A program made the translations under genes and the position numbers. 64,000 nt of DNA, taken from positions 46,919,672-46,983,671 of the forward strand of contig CANTUZ010000004.1 of the NCBI GenBank assembly GCA_947846985.1. Reading direction: 5' to 3'. Numbering within the stretch: position 1 is the first letter of the stretch; each line of letters begins with the position of its first letter. The DNA is from Fratercula arctica. Its lineage: Eukaryota > Chordata > Aves > Charadriiformes > Alcidae. A model generated the notes under the pieces. That model was not told the origin of the DNA. It saw only the letters and a program-made list of their open reading frames with translations, and did no database searches. Of the stretch, positions 39,646 to 58,479 are shown in pieces.

Positions 39646-42600
39646 TTAGCCAATGATCTGCAGCAAACACTTCTTTGCAATCATTACTTTGCTGATAAAT
39701 GCAGAAGCATTGCAAACACCTTCAGAAGTTGAGATACCTTAAGATCTTAACCCCTTAAGAGGATGCCAGCATAGGAAAAAGGCACTGAAATCCTTTTGCA
39801 GACCCAGGTGGTTGCTTATTAACCACAAAAGGGAAAAAGAGGCCCCAACCACAATTTAGGACTTCAGAGAAAAGCCTTTTCTTCTCCAGCCATCCCTGTT
39901 CTCTCCACAGAGCTCACAACCTACGATTAATTCTGGGGCTGGAGTTCACATCAAACTGGAAAGAGCTGTAAGCATCACCTTTATGTCAGAGGCTCAGGAG
40001 AAACTTGAAAACACTTCTAATATTTTGCCAATTGAATAAATACATTAGTAGCTGAACACTTGGATTCATATCACAAAAAGACTGACTGATCACACTGGTC
40101 TAACAGCACAGACCTCCTCAACAGCCGTAGAGCACAGAAATGTAGATGCTGGTCACTTTGATCAGATAGGAAGCTCGACAGACAGACAGATTCACAAAGG
40201 AGGAAGCTAGTCAATGAAGGTAGCCTTCTCTATGTCAAAATTCACACACACACCCCTTTTATTTTTAATTCAGTAACATTAAAAATGGGATTCAGCTTCA
40301 GAGACACCTGCATTTTAGCACTGAAATACAGGAGTTAGCTAGTTGTCTAAGCAAAGTCTCAATGGAGATCTAAGGGTCAAGTTAACAACCAGCTGATGCC
40401 AGTCTGGATGTCCCAGGCTGTCCTGCTCTCCTTTAGCCCATGAGTCTTCCATAGATGCTGTATCATATCCACACGCCCCATGTAGAAGTTTTGGCTACCT
40501 GGCATCTCCATGTGGGAAGTTGAATCCCATCCATACATTTGGCAAAATCTGGATTTATGTGCCTGAATCAGGAGCTGAGCAAAACCATTGTCCTCCCCTT
40601 CTGTGCCAACTGTTTGCATCGTGAGATGTCTCTTCCCCTTCTACTCCACCTTACCGTCTCCTGAAACCCCCTCTAAGGAATCATTTGCTAGTTTGTAATG
40701 TTTCTAAAGATCTTTCAGGCTCTTTAGGGAGAAGTAAAAAAAATCAATTACTAGATAAGTCATTAATAACCAGGTTACCAATTATCCTTATTCCTGACAA
40801 GCAGGATTTAAGTTGTCCCATCTGTGGAAATAGTGGTTCAAATCTAGATCTGTTTCTTTAATATTTCATATTAGCATAAGAGGGCTTCGCCAGGCCATAA
40901 GAAAGAGAGCAGGAATGGTTTGATGCAAACAGTAGGTGAACCAGAGGTCACTGATGGCTCAAATGAGTCATCAGACTTTGTAGCCTTCTGCCCTTGAGGG
41001 ACCTTCTGCTGCCTGGGATAATTGGCATTTATTAGCTGTTCTTTAGAGCCGCATCTGTGGAGAACATAGTTTTCAAATCCTAAGGCTGGAATTCACTTCA
41101 CTAATCAGAAAAAATAGAAAACAAATAAGTGCACAGGATAAAAATATTCACAAATCAAATGCCAACAAGCTGCTAATCTCACCCTCTCTTTAATCACCTG
41201 GCTCATTTAGCTAAGTCAAACAATGCTCTCGCTGGAAAGAGTCCAGGCTGCACGGTCTTTCCAAAGTCTCCACAAACCTGTCCTCTCAAGGTACGTAGCA
41301 TTGGGTATTTCCGCAGGAACACAGTGTTTTATAGGCCTGAAAGGAGCCAGAAACTTGGGTGTGCTTTTCACACGGGCTCATGGCCAGGAAGAGCCTGCCC
41401 TACATCACCTTTCCCTCCCCAGGAAACTTCCAGCTAAGCACCTTCTTCGTCTGTGAAAGATTGATGTGGGGGAATTACTGGGCGAGGAGAAAAGCTTTTA
41501 AATTTTCAATGCTTTCTTTGTACAGGAGGATGAGAGCAGGCTAGGGCTTTCCCCTGTTAAAGTGCAGGCACAGAAGCAGGTTAGAAAGCAACAAAGTGCA
41601 GCTCTCCACAGGGACACCAGGTAACCCTCGGACCTGCGGTAGTGGACTCACATCAACTGAAGAGGTTTGGTCAGGAAAGTAACCTTTGCGGTTCTTCCAT
41701 GCTCAGCTCTTCTCTGGGAACTTTGGCCAAGTTGCCTAATGGCTTCAAAGACGAGAAACTGCTGCAAGGGGTAGAAGGGTCCACAGACCTCCAGCTCTTT
41801 AACCCTCTAAAAAATTGTTTCCTTGCTTATGCCTTTGAAAAAAGGAACTCTTCAAAAGGATTTTATGGCTACACCCCTCTCCAGAGTATGCAATGTAGTT
41901 CCCTTGATTTCAGTTTCTGAGCTCTTAGGTTGCAGGCGAGTCAGATTTTCAAGCTTTTCTCCACAGCCCTGGGGTAAGAGCTACCAAATTGCCACTCCCA
42001 ATAAAGATACAGACATTGCAATAGGCTGGCAGCCTCACAGGGACACAGCTGCTGGAGCTGGCCATTTAAGGTACAGAATTAAATGACAAGGCAAACAACA
42101 AGAACTTGAGAGATGGCAGAACGGCTTTTGGTCCAAACTTTAGACTGACTTCCTCTAATTCAAACCATCCTCAAGCTTCTGCATGACTGACACTCAGGTG
42201 ATCCTTATAGTCAAGAGAAATGAAACAAACCCCAGTTCATTACAACTATCCTCTGGAAAAAAAAAAAATAGTTTCAAGCTGTAAATCCCAGCACACAGAC
42301 TCTAACAACACAAAAACAATCTATCCGGGAGAAGATGTTCTCCCCATCCGGCTAGCATTATTCACACATTAAATCAGAACTGACAACGCAATCTTTTCAG
42401 CTGAGTTGTTCTCATTCTTCTTTTTTTATCGTGATGAAATAATTCCCCTTTTTAACAACTTCCAAATGTTCACGCTGATGCGTTATTGAAGTGACAATGC
42501 AGATTTCCAAGAGGACGATGTGCTTGATTTTTTTCAAAGCAGTAAATAGACAGGATGTTAATGAATTGGAGAAGTATTAAAAATTTGTTTTGCAAAAGGA

Positions 42601-44779
42601 AATGTTTTTAACTATATAAACCGTTGCAACAACTATTGATTGCATTTCCACCACAACAAGGCAGGCGGAGGCTGATTTATGACAGCAACCCACCCTAACT
42701 ATCTAACCAGATTTAATATAGTTGCCATCCATGACACAGTGATGTATACTTTTGTGGCAATCTAGAAAATAATTTGCAAGGAGTAACAGTTCGTTCTTCA
42801 GCCATCGGCCATAAAGCTGTCAGGGGAGGGTCTCCAGCCCTGCCTGCGGGACAGTGATGGAGCGAGGAGGACTTCAAAACCTCATGGGCTGGGGGGAGAA
42901 CGGGCGGATCTGAAATTTATGGATATGAGCATTTTCAAGAGACTCTGTTGTTACTGATTTTATTTTAACTATAAACCAAAGGTAACAAAGTCCCCATAAG
43001 AATACGCAGTGTTTACCAAACCTCACTTTTCACTGTCTGATAATAAAATTCAAGTGGGGCCTTACTGTGTAAGTTGACAATGTAGTATTTGGTAGTCTGG
43101 AGATAGCTGGGAAACAGCTTTCCCTCTGGGAACCCTGAGGTCAAGGTTAAGGAGAGAAGAGGAAGGTAGAAGGAAAGTTCCTGCCCACTTCTTTTCCTTC
43201 TTCACATGAAACATTCCGTTTTTAGCTAAACCTGAGCAAAACTCTAATAGCAAATACTGAAGTAATTGGGAAAAGACAATCTCATCCAGCCTGAAATGGT
43301 TTACAAGGTTTCTTTGAGCATTTTTGCCTGAAGAGGATCTTGGGGCCCCAAAAACCGATGGCAAAAGAAACTGCACTTACAGCATACCCAGCTGCCCCTC
43401 TGTGCACCCTCAATGCAGAACTACCTCAGCAGGAGGGACTCGGGTATTTGGGTGGAGGCGGCTGCCACACAAAGCCAGGGGGCCCCTTGCTTCATGGGTG
43501 ACAGCAGAGGTGGGGCATTGTCATTGTCAAGGTGTTTCTTGGGGCTGGTTCTGGAAAAGGTGCCCACAGCATCTCCTCAGGAGGGTCTACTAGACAGGAT
43601 CTTGCCAGGGGAACAGAGCCAAGGGATAAGGGTAAGGAAATGGCATGGCTTATGTGCCCTAAGGGAGAACACCCATGTTCACAGGCTGCTGAGACAAAAA
43701 ATTGTGCAGGAGACGCCCTGAGATACCTCATAGCTTTGCAGATCCAGCCATCACCTTCACTCTTGGGCTGGCAAGGTTATAAGGAATCTCCCACTGGATG
43801 AGAAGCCTGTTTTCCACCCAGTCCTCATTAAGTGCCTCACACAAGAGCATTTCTACCTATTTATCACAAGCAGAGCTAAGAAATACCTTGACAAATATTT
43901 TTTTTCTGTGCTTCGACCTAGACGGCATTACATAGGTGACCAGTAAATGCAAACAATGCCCCTTCCCCTCCACCATTCCCCTGCTGCCTTCCCTCTTCTG
44001 CCTCTGAGGCGCTCCAACGCCCCCATTTCATGAGGACTTGGGGGTTTCTCCTTTCATTTTTTGCACATTGCTGTACCACCCCCCATTTAGGGTACACAGG
44101 CTTCTCCACCAAATCTCAAAGTAAATCGGATCCACAGGAGCACTAATACATCCAAAGATGCTCCACGCAAACTCCAAGGTGGAAAGCAAAGAGGACAGGA
44201 GGACTGCAGGTGCTTCAGGCTGAGTGACTGGCACTGCAGGAGGTTTCTCTAGGGAAAAATCCACATCTGCAACCTCTAAGGATGCCTCATTTGCCAGGAA
44301 CAACAACAACAAAAATAGAACAAACAACAAACACTAAAGTTAACCACAGAACAAAGCCCCTGCTACAAACAAGCTGAACGTATTTTCTTTAGTTGACTAA
44401 TTCTTGTTTATTTTTTGAAGGCTGCTGCTATAAAATTCACAATCCAATTACAATTTCCAGGCTGAAAGAATGGCTTCTAATTATATTGTTTTCCATCATT
44501 GCTAGAATCATTGCAAGAAAGGGTGGATTAATGCTGTATGATTTTGTTCCCTGTGCAAGAATCAGATCTCAGCGTTCTCAAATGATTTATAAAAGACACA
44601 TTAAATAACCTATTAACAGTGTTTTTGCAACAGAAATTGCCTGTACCATAAACAGGACAAATTGAAAAATACGGATTTGCTGTTGCATTCCAATGCATCA
44701 GAAATGAGGATAACACAGCGCATACCAAGCATGAACAGTATAAACTTGAAATTGGAAGGAAAACTCAGGTGACAATTGA

Positions 44780-44890
44780 AACATGGGACTGGGCTTCAGG
44801 AGAGCTGGCTTGGTACCTGGCCTGGCAGAAACTTTCAACGTGACTTTGGTTAAGTCATTTGACCAAGGGGAGAAGGAGCACATCTCCGGA
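44780..44890 (+). repeat. MIR/L3-like ancient repeat
   Basis: GGGCTTCAGGAGAGCTGGCT, TGGTACCTGGCCTGGCAGAA, GTGACTTTGGTTAAGTCATT and TGACCAAGG line up in order with 'gacttcaggagacctgggttctatccctggctctgcca...gtgaccttgggcaagtcacttaacc', the core of old amniote interspersed repeats. I cannot decide between MIR and L3 by eye. Confidence 0.6.
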
Positions 44891-46822
44891 TAGAGACATC
44901 CTAGTTGTCCTCTTGGTGTAGCTCTCTCCATGTAGGTGTGAACACATGTGCCTTGGGTGTCTAAGTTTCTGTTATAATCAGTAGAGATCAACAATCAAAT
45001 GTGGATCAATGTTCAAATGTGTCTATGTGACTGTTTCAGAGGTTCTGCTGTCCTTGCCTCGTTTCTCATATGTGCTCCCCAAGTACCCAATTCCACCAGG
45101 TGTCTAAACTTCAGGAGCTGGATATGGATCTTGCCCCAGATTCTATGTTTCAGGACACAGCTGAACCAGAGTCTAGGCTGGCAGCTATGAAGCTTCAGTT
45201 GGATTTAGTCCCAATTCATCTATGCTGTGGGAGAGAAAAAATTTCATGCCTGTCTTGAACAAACATAACCGTTGCCTACAGAAAGATAAATAAAATATAT
45301 CCAGTTGAATGACTGAAATGATTGGAGACTAAATCTCCCACCTATTACTTCTCCTCCTTGCAGCCAGAACTAGTTAATAGTAAGACTTGCAGTCTGAAAG
45401 CAGAACAAGAAAGGAGAGGACAACCTTGAGCAAGACACAGTCCTTCAGGCTATGAATCCTTCAGAGATACTCTTACATGTAGGTGCAGGCACACATCTGA
45501 CTCCACGTACACAGCAGCTGTTTTCAAACACAGCTCCCAGCCCATAAGACCCCTTTTCAGCACCGTTGGCCTCTTCCATGCAAGGGCTGACACCAAAGAC
45601 CCTGAACCAAATTGATCTCATCCTACCGCTTCCACTCAGGGATGGTCCAGTCCCTAATGGCACTGCTCACCCATTGGCCTGGGCACCTTCAGCGTATAGA
45701 GCCTGGTGCACATAGAGGCGTGGAAGATGCTTTTCTTCCAAAGAGCTCAATCTCCTGCTACTCTCTAGGGAGCCAGCAGTTGGTGACTATTTCATAGTTT
45801 GTTTTATTATGCACTGATTGGGTTAGAGTCCTTGGGTTGTTTGGGTTTTTTTGCCATTGTAAAGAAAAAAAAATTCCTTTTAGGTCTGACAATTCATTTC
45901 TCTCCTCCCTATCAGCCCTACTTCCCCTGCCCCTCTTCTGCCCTCCGGCCTTGGGCAACTGGATAAAAGCAACAAGGCAGAATTGCTAAGCCCTTGAAGA
46001 AACTGTCTAAACCATTTCTTGTCCATTTCAAAATGAAGATAGGTATTTCACTAAGGCAGGTCCCATTTGACTGCCAAAGCCACGCAGTTCAGACAACATT
46101 ACTCATACCAGCTTGAAAAACAAGAAATTTCAACATCATGAGCATACTGAGAGCACAGGGAGGAAAACCACCTAGGTTCTTTACCACCTCTCCCCAACTC
46201 ACATAAAAGGATATGATCATAAATCAATAGAACATCCAGAAAGAATAAAGTAGGAGTGTTTTATTTTCATCTTCTGTTTCTCCAGCGCATTTTAAGCCCC
46301 TGAGTTCTGAGCAGGAATGAAAACCACATTTTGGTGTCAAAACCTGCCACCTAGAGAGCAAAACTGCAAATGAAAAAGAAATAGCCTGTGGGTTTGTTTT
46401 TTTTTTAAAACAACTATCTCATAACATTACAGATGTGCCAACAACTATAAATTTGCTGTGCTGTCTTTCACAGCAACAAAACAGATTTTAAGAGACCCTT
46501 AATTATGTATCTGCACAGCACAGATATCATTATAGGCTGTTGCGCTTACTCCCAGCACAAACACTGCTCTGTGTGGTTTAGTGGTTATAGGACAAGAAAA
46601 AAACATAATTTTTTTTCTCCCAGTTCTATGAATTTACGTGGCTTGTGTAAACAGAGGCCCATCTCTTTCCTTTTCTTTTGTGAGCACATAACTGTTGCAG
46701 AAAGCAAATCAGTTTTTAGTGGGAAGCTTTGGGTGCTTTGAATGGCCATGAACTGTCTGGATCTGAGTCTGCTGGTGAGCTGTGGATGCTGAAGACACAC
46801 TGTGCCAGAAAGCCCAGACTAG

Positions 46823-46840
46823 AACAACAACAACAACAAA
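46823..46840 (+). repeat. (CAA)n microsatellite
   Basis: Short run of ACAACAACAACAACAA followed by seven or so A. Low copy number. Confidence 0.8.
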
Positions 46841-49390
46841 AAAATCGTGGTATGCTTCCGAGAAAATTTCCCGAGGTTTTTAACAGGAGAAAAACTCAAA
46901 AATTTCCACTTCTAGGGAAATATCCCAAATTCAAATGGAACAAGTTGCCAGTTTCCTCCTGAAAATTGAAAGTGTTTCAGCATTTATGAGACAAGAAGCA
47001 TTTCTAAAATTGTAAATTTTTATTCCAGGTCAATTCAACACTAAACCATATTCTCACAGAGAGAAGAGGGGATGTATGGAAGTAACCTTCCCCTAAAAAT
47101 GGTACCCATCAGGTTTTAATTCCTGCACGAATCGTCTCCATAATACATCCAGTCTCAGGGCTCCCGTGCTTCATTATACAAACCAGGCAGGAAAGGAGGC
47201 AGAGAGGGTGATGAGCCATTGCTATAAACTCAGAATAGTGAATTGCTTGCTTTTAACCATGAATTACCTTACTTAGCTTCCACTACCACCCGTCCCAGCT
47301 AACCCTCTGTGAACGGTCCTCAGTGCTTTGGGCTGAACAGAGCAAAGGTTCGATGCAAGTTAAACACAGCAATTCCCACACGTGCTGCTGCCTGGGGCAA
47401 CTCACACACATTAACTACAGGAAACCAACCCAATATCGAGTGCTGGGATGTACCTTTGATAGAGAAATAGTTTAACACCTCATTAAATAATTCAGAAGAA
47501 CCAATTATTTAACAATATAGCCAAAGATATGTAGCATAAATCTCATTTAATTGTAGTAAGGTACTGCAAGTTGATGTCCAAGAGACTTCTTTTTGTTTTG
47601 GTGTTAAAATTTCTGTGGAAGATGTCAAACCTGAACTCTCCCCTCTTCACCAGCTATTTCTAGTCACCACGAAGCCAGAGGCTGTCTCAGCACTCCCAAC
47701 CCCATACACATGCTCCGGGAGGAAGAGTCTGCTGTGTAAAACACCCTGAATCTCCTGCCTCCCAGGTGTCCGCAGCAGCACAACTCCTCCTACCGCTGCC
47801 TTCAGAAATCACCCGCAGGCTCCTGCCTGTACTGTCAGACTTGCACATAGTCCCTTTTACGAAAAGCTTTAATCTAATCCCAATCAGTGGCAGGCACTGG
47901 GAAAGGGAGGGCAAAAGTGATAGTAAACCCGGCAAGTGATGATGTGAGTGCAGGCAATAGCTAATTCCACAGTTTCAATGCAATTAAGAGATTTTTCTTT
48001 GGGCATCACAAGTCAGGCACCACTTTGAAGCCTTCAGTGCAGAAGGCAGCCCCTAAGCTTCTTCTTGAAACCACTATTATGTCTCTCAGGGCTGAGATCC
48101 TGGCATTTCCTGGCCCAATTTGCTCTGCCCCCACCCCTCGCTTGGCTGCTACCAGGGGATCCAATCACTAGACCTGCCGGGGAGCAGTGCCCAAATCTGA
48201 GTGCAGGTCAGTCACCGCCCCAGGCTGAAGGACAACATGACTTTGTAGGTACTTTCAGTCTACCTAATTAGCAGCCTTCTGCCAGAGTGCAGCCTCTAAT
48301 CCACTTGTCACCGGAGAGGCCCATCTGTGAGCGCTCCTCTCCTCACCTGAAAGCTTGGTACCTGTCACTTGATCTGCAAAGAATTAAGTTGCATCTTCCA
48401 TTCACCTAAAACCAGCTAGACCATCTGAATATAGCAGCCACCTCATTTTAATTAGCACTCTGCTAGGGACCTGTGGAATTGCAACCCACTACAAAAGGAA
48501 GCAAGTAAGAGGATAAAAAGCAGCACATCCGGAAAATGGGACAGCTTGAAGAACCGTGGTGAACCTCAGAAACTATAACTATTGAGAAATCCACCACTAA
48601 TCATCTCAATAATCCCATATAGTTTTAAGAACATCTTGACACTGGATTATAGAGCTGACTGTCTTTCAGCAGCCTCTCCTTCCCTCTCCACCTCCAGTGC
48701 ACATCGGAGATCTTACTTAACCAAACGAATTAGCATCAATGTTTTTGTTTGTTTGTTTCCACTGGTGAGCTTCAATAAAGTGAACCTTAAGAAATCTCCT
48801 TGCTAGAATCTCAAGTGAGAGCATCATTTTAACTACAAAGGTACAGAGAGTAACTTACCACCGTCTTCCCCCAGAATACTATATCACAAAATGTTCATCC
48901 TGAAAAACAGCATTAACACAGAAGAAAAAAAAAAATAAGCAGGCATGAATACATTTTAAAGACACAAAGAGCATGGTGTTCGTTAGGTGTGACAGACCCC
49001 TAATCAACCCCCCAAAAAAATTATTAACATCATCAACCTCAAGAAGCACCTACTAGTGAGAGTATCAGGTGCCATTCACAGACAAATACTACCCAGTAAG
49101 AGGGAAAAAAAGCGCAAAAAGTATATCTGCATCCTCTTCTCTTTGTTCAAGAAAAGATGCGTAGCAACGAATTCCCCCAACTAAAATGAACATCTAGAAT
49201 TTATCCCTCAAAATTTATAAACAGACACCACTGTCAAGTTTAGATCAAGGAAAAAAAAGGACCATTTCGTAAAACTTAATGAGAACTCAAACAGTAACAT
49301 TAGTAATGTTTCTCTTGCACATAAAAACTACTTACTAAGTCATAAAGCAGCAACAGGTTTAAGGCTCAACACTAACTTAACTTTTGCATT

Positions 49391-49410
49391 TAAAAATAAA
49401 TAAATAAATG
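49391..49410 (+). repeat. (AAAT)n microsatellite
   Basis: Three to four AAAT units (AAAATAAATAAATAAATG). Similar AAAT tracts occur near 61380 and, reversed, near 52879. Confidence 0.85.
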
Positions 49411-51394
49411 AACGATTTTCCACACCGGATTACTCAAAATATTTATTCACAAGTACATGTGGCATTAAACAGCTGTGAATACGTTTTCCAAAGAGACACT
49501 GTCATTAGCAATGTAAGAGGCTCTGATGATATTTGTCAAGTGCACATTTTTAGGTGGCACAAGCAAGCTGCAAAAACTACGCCTTTCTATGAGACAAGGT
49601 CAGCTTTCTTCCCCATCCTTCGGTGATGCCAAGTTCCAGGCTGGTCCCGACTGCTGCCCCAGGCTCAAACAGAACCAGGCAGCTGGTTACCTGGTTATGC
49701 AGCACCGGGTAACTGCTGCAAACATTAGAACCAAGGTCGCGTTTGTAAACCCATCCTCAGATTTCAAGGTATGAGGAAACATTTTCTCAGGGGACAATGG
49801 TCAGTGGAGTTTATGGCTGTCTTCTAAAATAGCTGGTACCTCTAGAAGAGCTTCCATGGAGCAATCCCTAGCAGGAAACTTACTACACCTCAATTGTCCT
49901 GGAAGGTCATCTGTTGTAACGCTGGTGGCAATGATGAAATTCAGGCAGTTCATTAAGAAGCATTACCCATCCCAAGAGTCGTGTTGTGGAGAAGCCCGCC
50001 ACTACGATGAGTTACTTTGATTAGCAGGCTCATAAGAAGACAGGCTGTGATATCCTGACATTCACTGGTGAAGAACTGCACTCTTACACAGATCGAGACA
50101 TGTTAGCACTGGTATTTCTCTAGCCAAGGACCACCATTTGGTCTTTTCACTCCTGATTAAATCAGGCACCACCAGAAAACTGAGCAGATCTAGTAAGAAA
50201 ATCCCTATCTGTTGTCATAGGCTTTCCCAAATGATTTACCACTCAATACTGCTTTCAGCCATCTCGGGACAGGATGTCAGGTTCATTTGAGTAAGTCATA
50301 CCAAGGTGAATAATACAGCATCTGGTCTCTGTGTCCTAAGGCCTGTATCATCCGACTGATGCCCGACCATGTATGAAACATATTGTTACACATTCAGTGC
50401 AGTGGAGATAGGACCTGTCCTTTTATGCATTTTGTCAGGACTTAACTCTAGGAATTGTAAATGTCAGCATCAAGATACCTGCTCACTGCTTGCAGCAGGA
50501 AGAGAAATTCCACAGGCATTTGAGTAAGAAAACGAAGACCAACTTTAAACAAATAATGACACGAGTTTTTTCTAACAGCACCTTTATGGAACACAAGGTT
50601 AGCTTTAGACAAGTGCCAGGTTACATGAATTTTCAGTCTTCTATATAAAGAAAGCAATCTTGGGTTCAGTCCATCCCGATAAAACTTGTAACACTCATTT
50701 ATAGGCACAGTGCTTGGGCTATTTCCAAAGTAAAAAAAGGGCTTTCCATTACAGTGCTGGGAGTGGTTAACAAGAAAAATACCTTATTACATTCTTCGCC
50801 AGAGAATAATAATTCTCCTCCATTATGTCCCAATGTTATGAGGATTTCAGAACACACAAGTAACACAATCCTAGTTAAGATAGAGAAGAAATTAAGGTAA
50901 TGTAAGCTAGAGACCAAATCATTTTAAGTTAGAGACAATTTTGAATATATATTTGCACAGGAAATAAGATTCATTTTTGTTAATAAAAATTCCGTCTCGC
51001 CGCACAAAAACCGGAATTCCTTGCCAGTAGAGTACTACACTGTGCATGGCTGATCAGCCTTGAAAAGAAAGTCTGGACTTCAGGTATATCCAGCCACGTG
51101 GATCAACAAGCAACCCCTTCAGATCCAGCAGCTCTGGTTTAATGGACGGAAACTTTGGCCTATTGTTCAAACAAACGTACTTGCCAGCAACAAACAAGTA
51201 AGACTGTTTTTTTAAAAATAAAGTGAAGCGTGATATGTGCATAGTCAGTGCCTTGATCCTTAAAAGCATCTCTATAAGCAACTTTACCTTAAAATGGGCA
51301 GTGCTTAAGTTATAAAATATTCAGACCTTCAAGGCTGATTATTTTGTTTATGATGGTTGAAGAAATGGCTCTGCTTCGGGAATTCAAAAGATGA

Positions 51395-51621
51395 ATCAGA
51401 TTTAGTAGTAGATTTATTAATTTGCTGTGATTTACAATGAGGTGATCATGTCTGAACCAAGGAGACATCAAAACAGGTTTAGCCAGGAGGTTTATGGCTT
51501 CCGAGTCAAATTGAAAGACACGTGTCAGTCATTTGGGCAACTGAAGATTAGCAGACAAAAGATAAGCGGAGGCCAGGTGCTGCACTGATGATTTGGAGAC
51601 AGTATTCCAGAGTGTCTTCTC
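51395..51621 (-). other. SUCLG1: SUCLG1 3' UTR (proximal form)
   Basis: The sequence after the stop codon runs to a canonical AATAAA on the minus strand at 51418-51413, about 205 bases downstream. Cleavage is expected within about 10-30 bases beyond the hexamer, so the lower end is approximate. The downstream sequence is only weakly T-rich. Confidence 0.6.
51413..51418 (-). terminator. SUCLG1: polyadenylation signal AATAAA for SUCLG1
   Basis: This is the first canonical hexamer on the minus strand after the stop codon that I found. It is the likeliest signal for the short transcript form. Use is inferred. Confidence 0.6.

Positions 51622-58479
<6,858 letters not shown>

Larger units (their letters stand above)
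39646..51394. other. 3' flank of SUCLG1, no further gene seen
   Basis: No independent gene recognised. Holds an old MIR/L3-like fragment near 44780-44890, CAA-type short tracts at 44300-44335 and 46823-46840, (AAAT)n near 49391-49410, an AT-rich candidate conserved stretch at about 42400-42790, and a second minus-strand AATAAA at 49447-49442. Any extended SUCLG1 3' UTR would fall in 49400-51394. Confidence 0.6.

Noticed and set aside
1..51394. Endogenous retrovirus or LTR element
   Set aside because: I saw no paired LTRs, primer-binding site, gag/pol motifs or polypurine tract that I could support.
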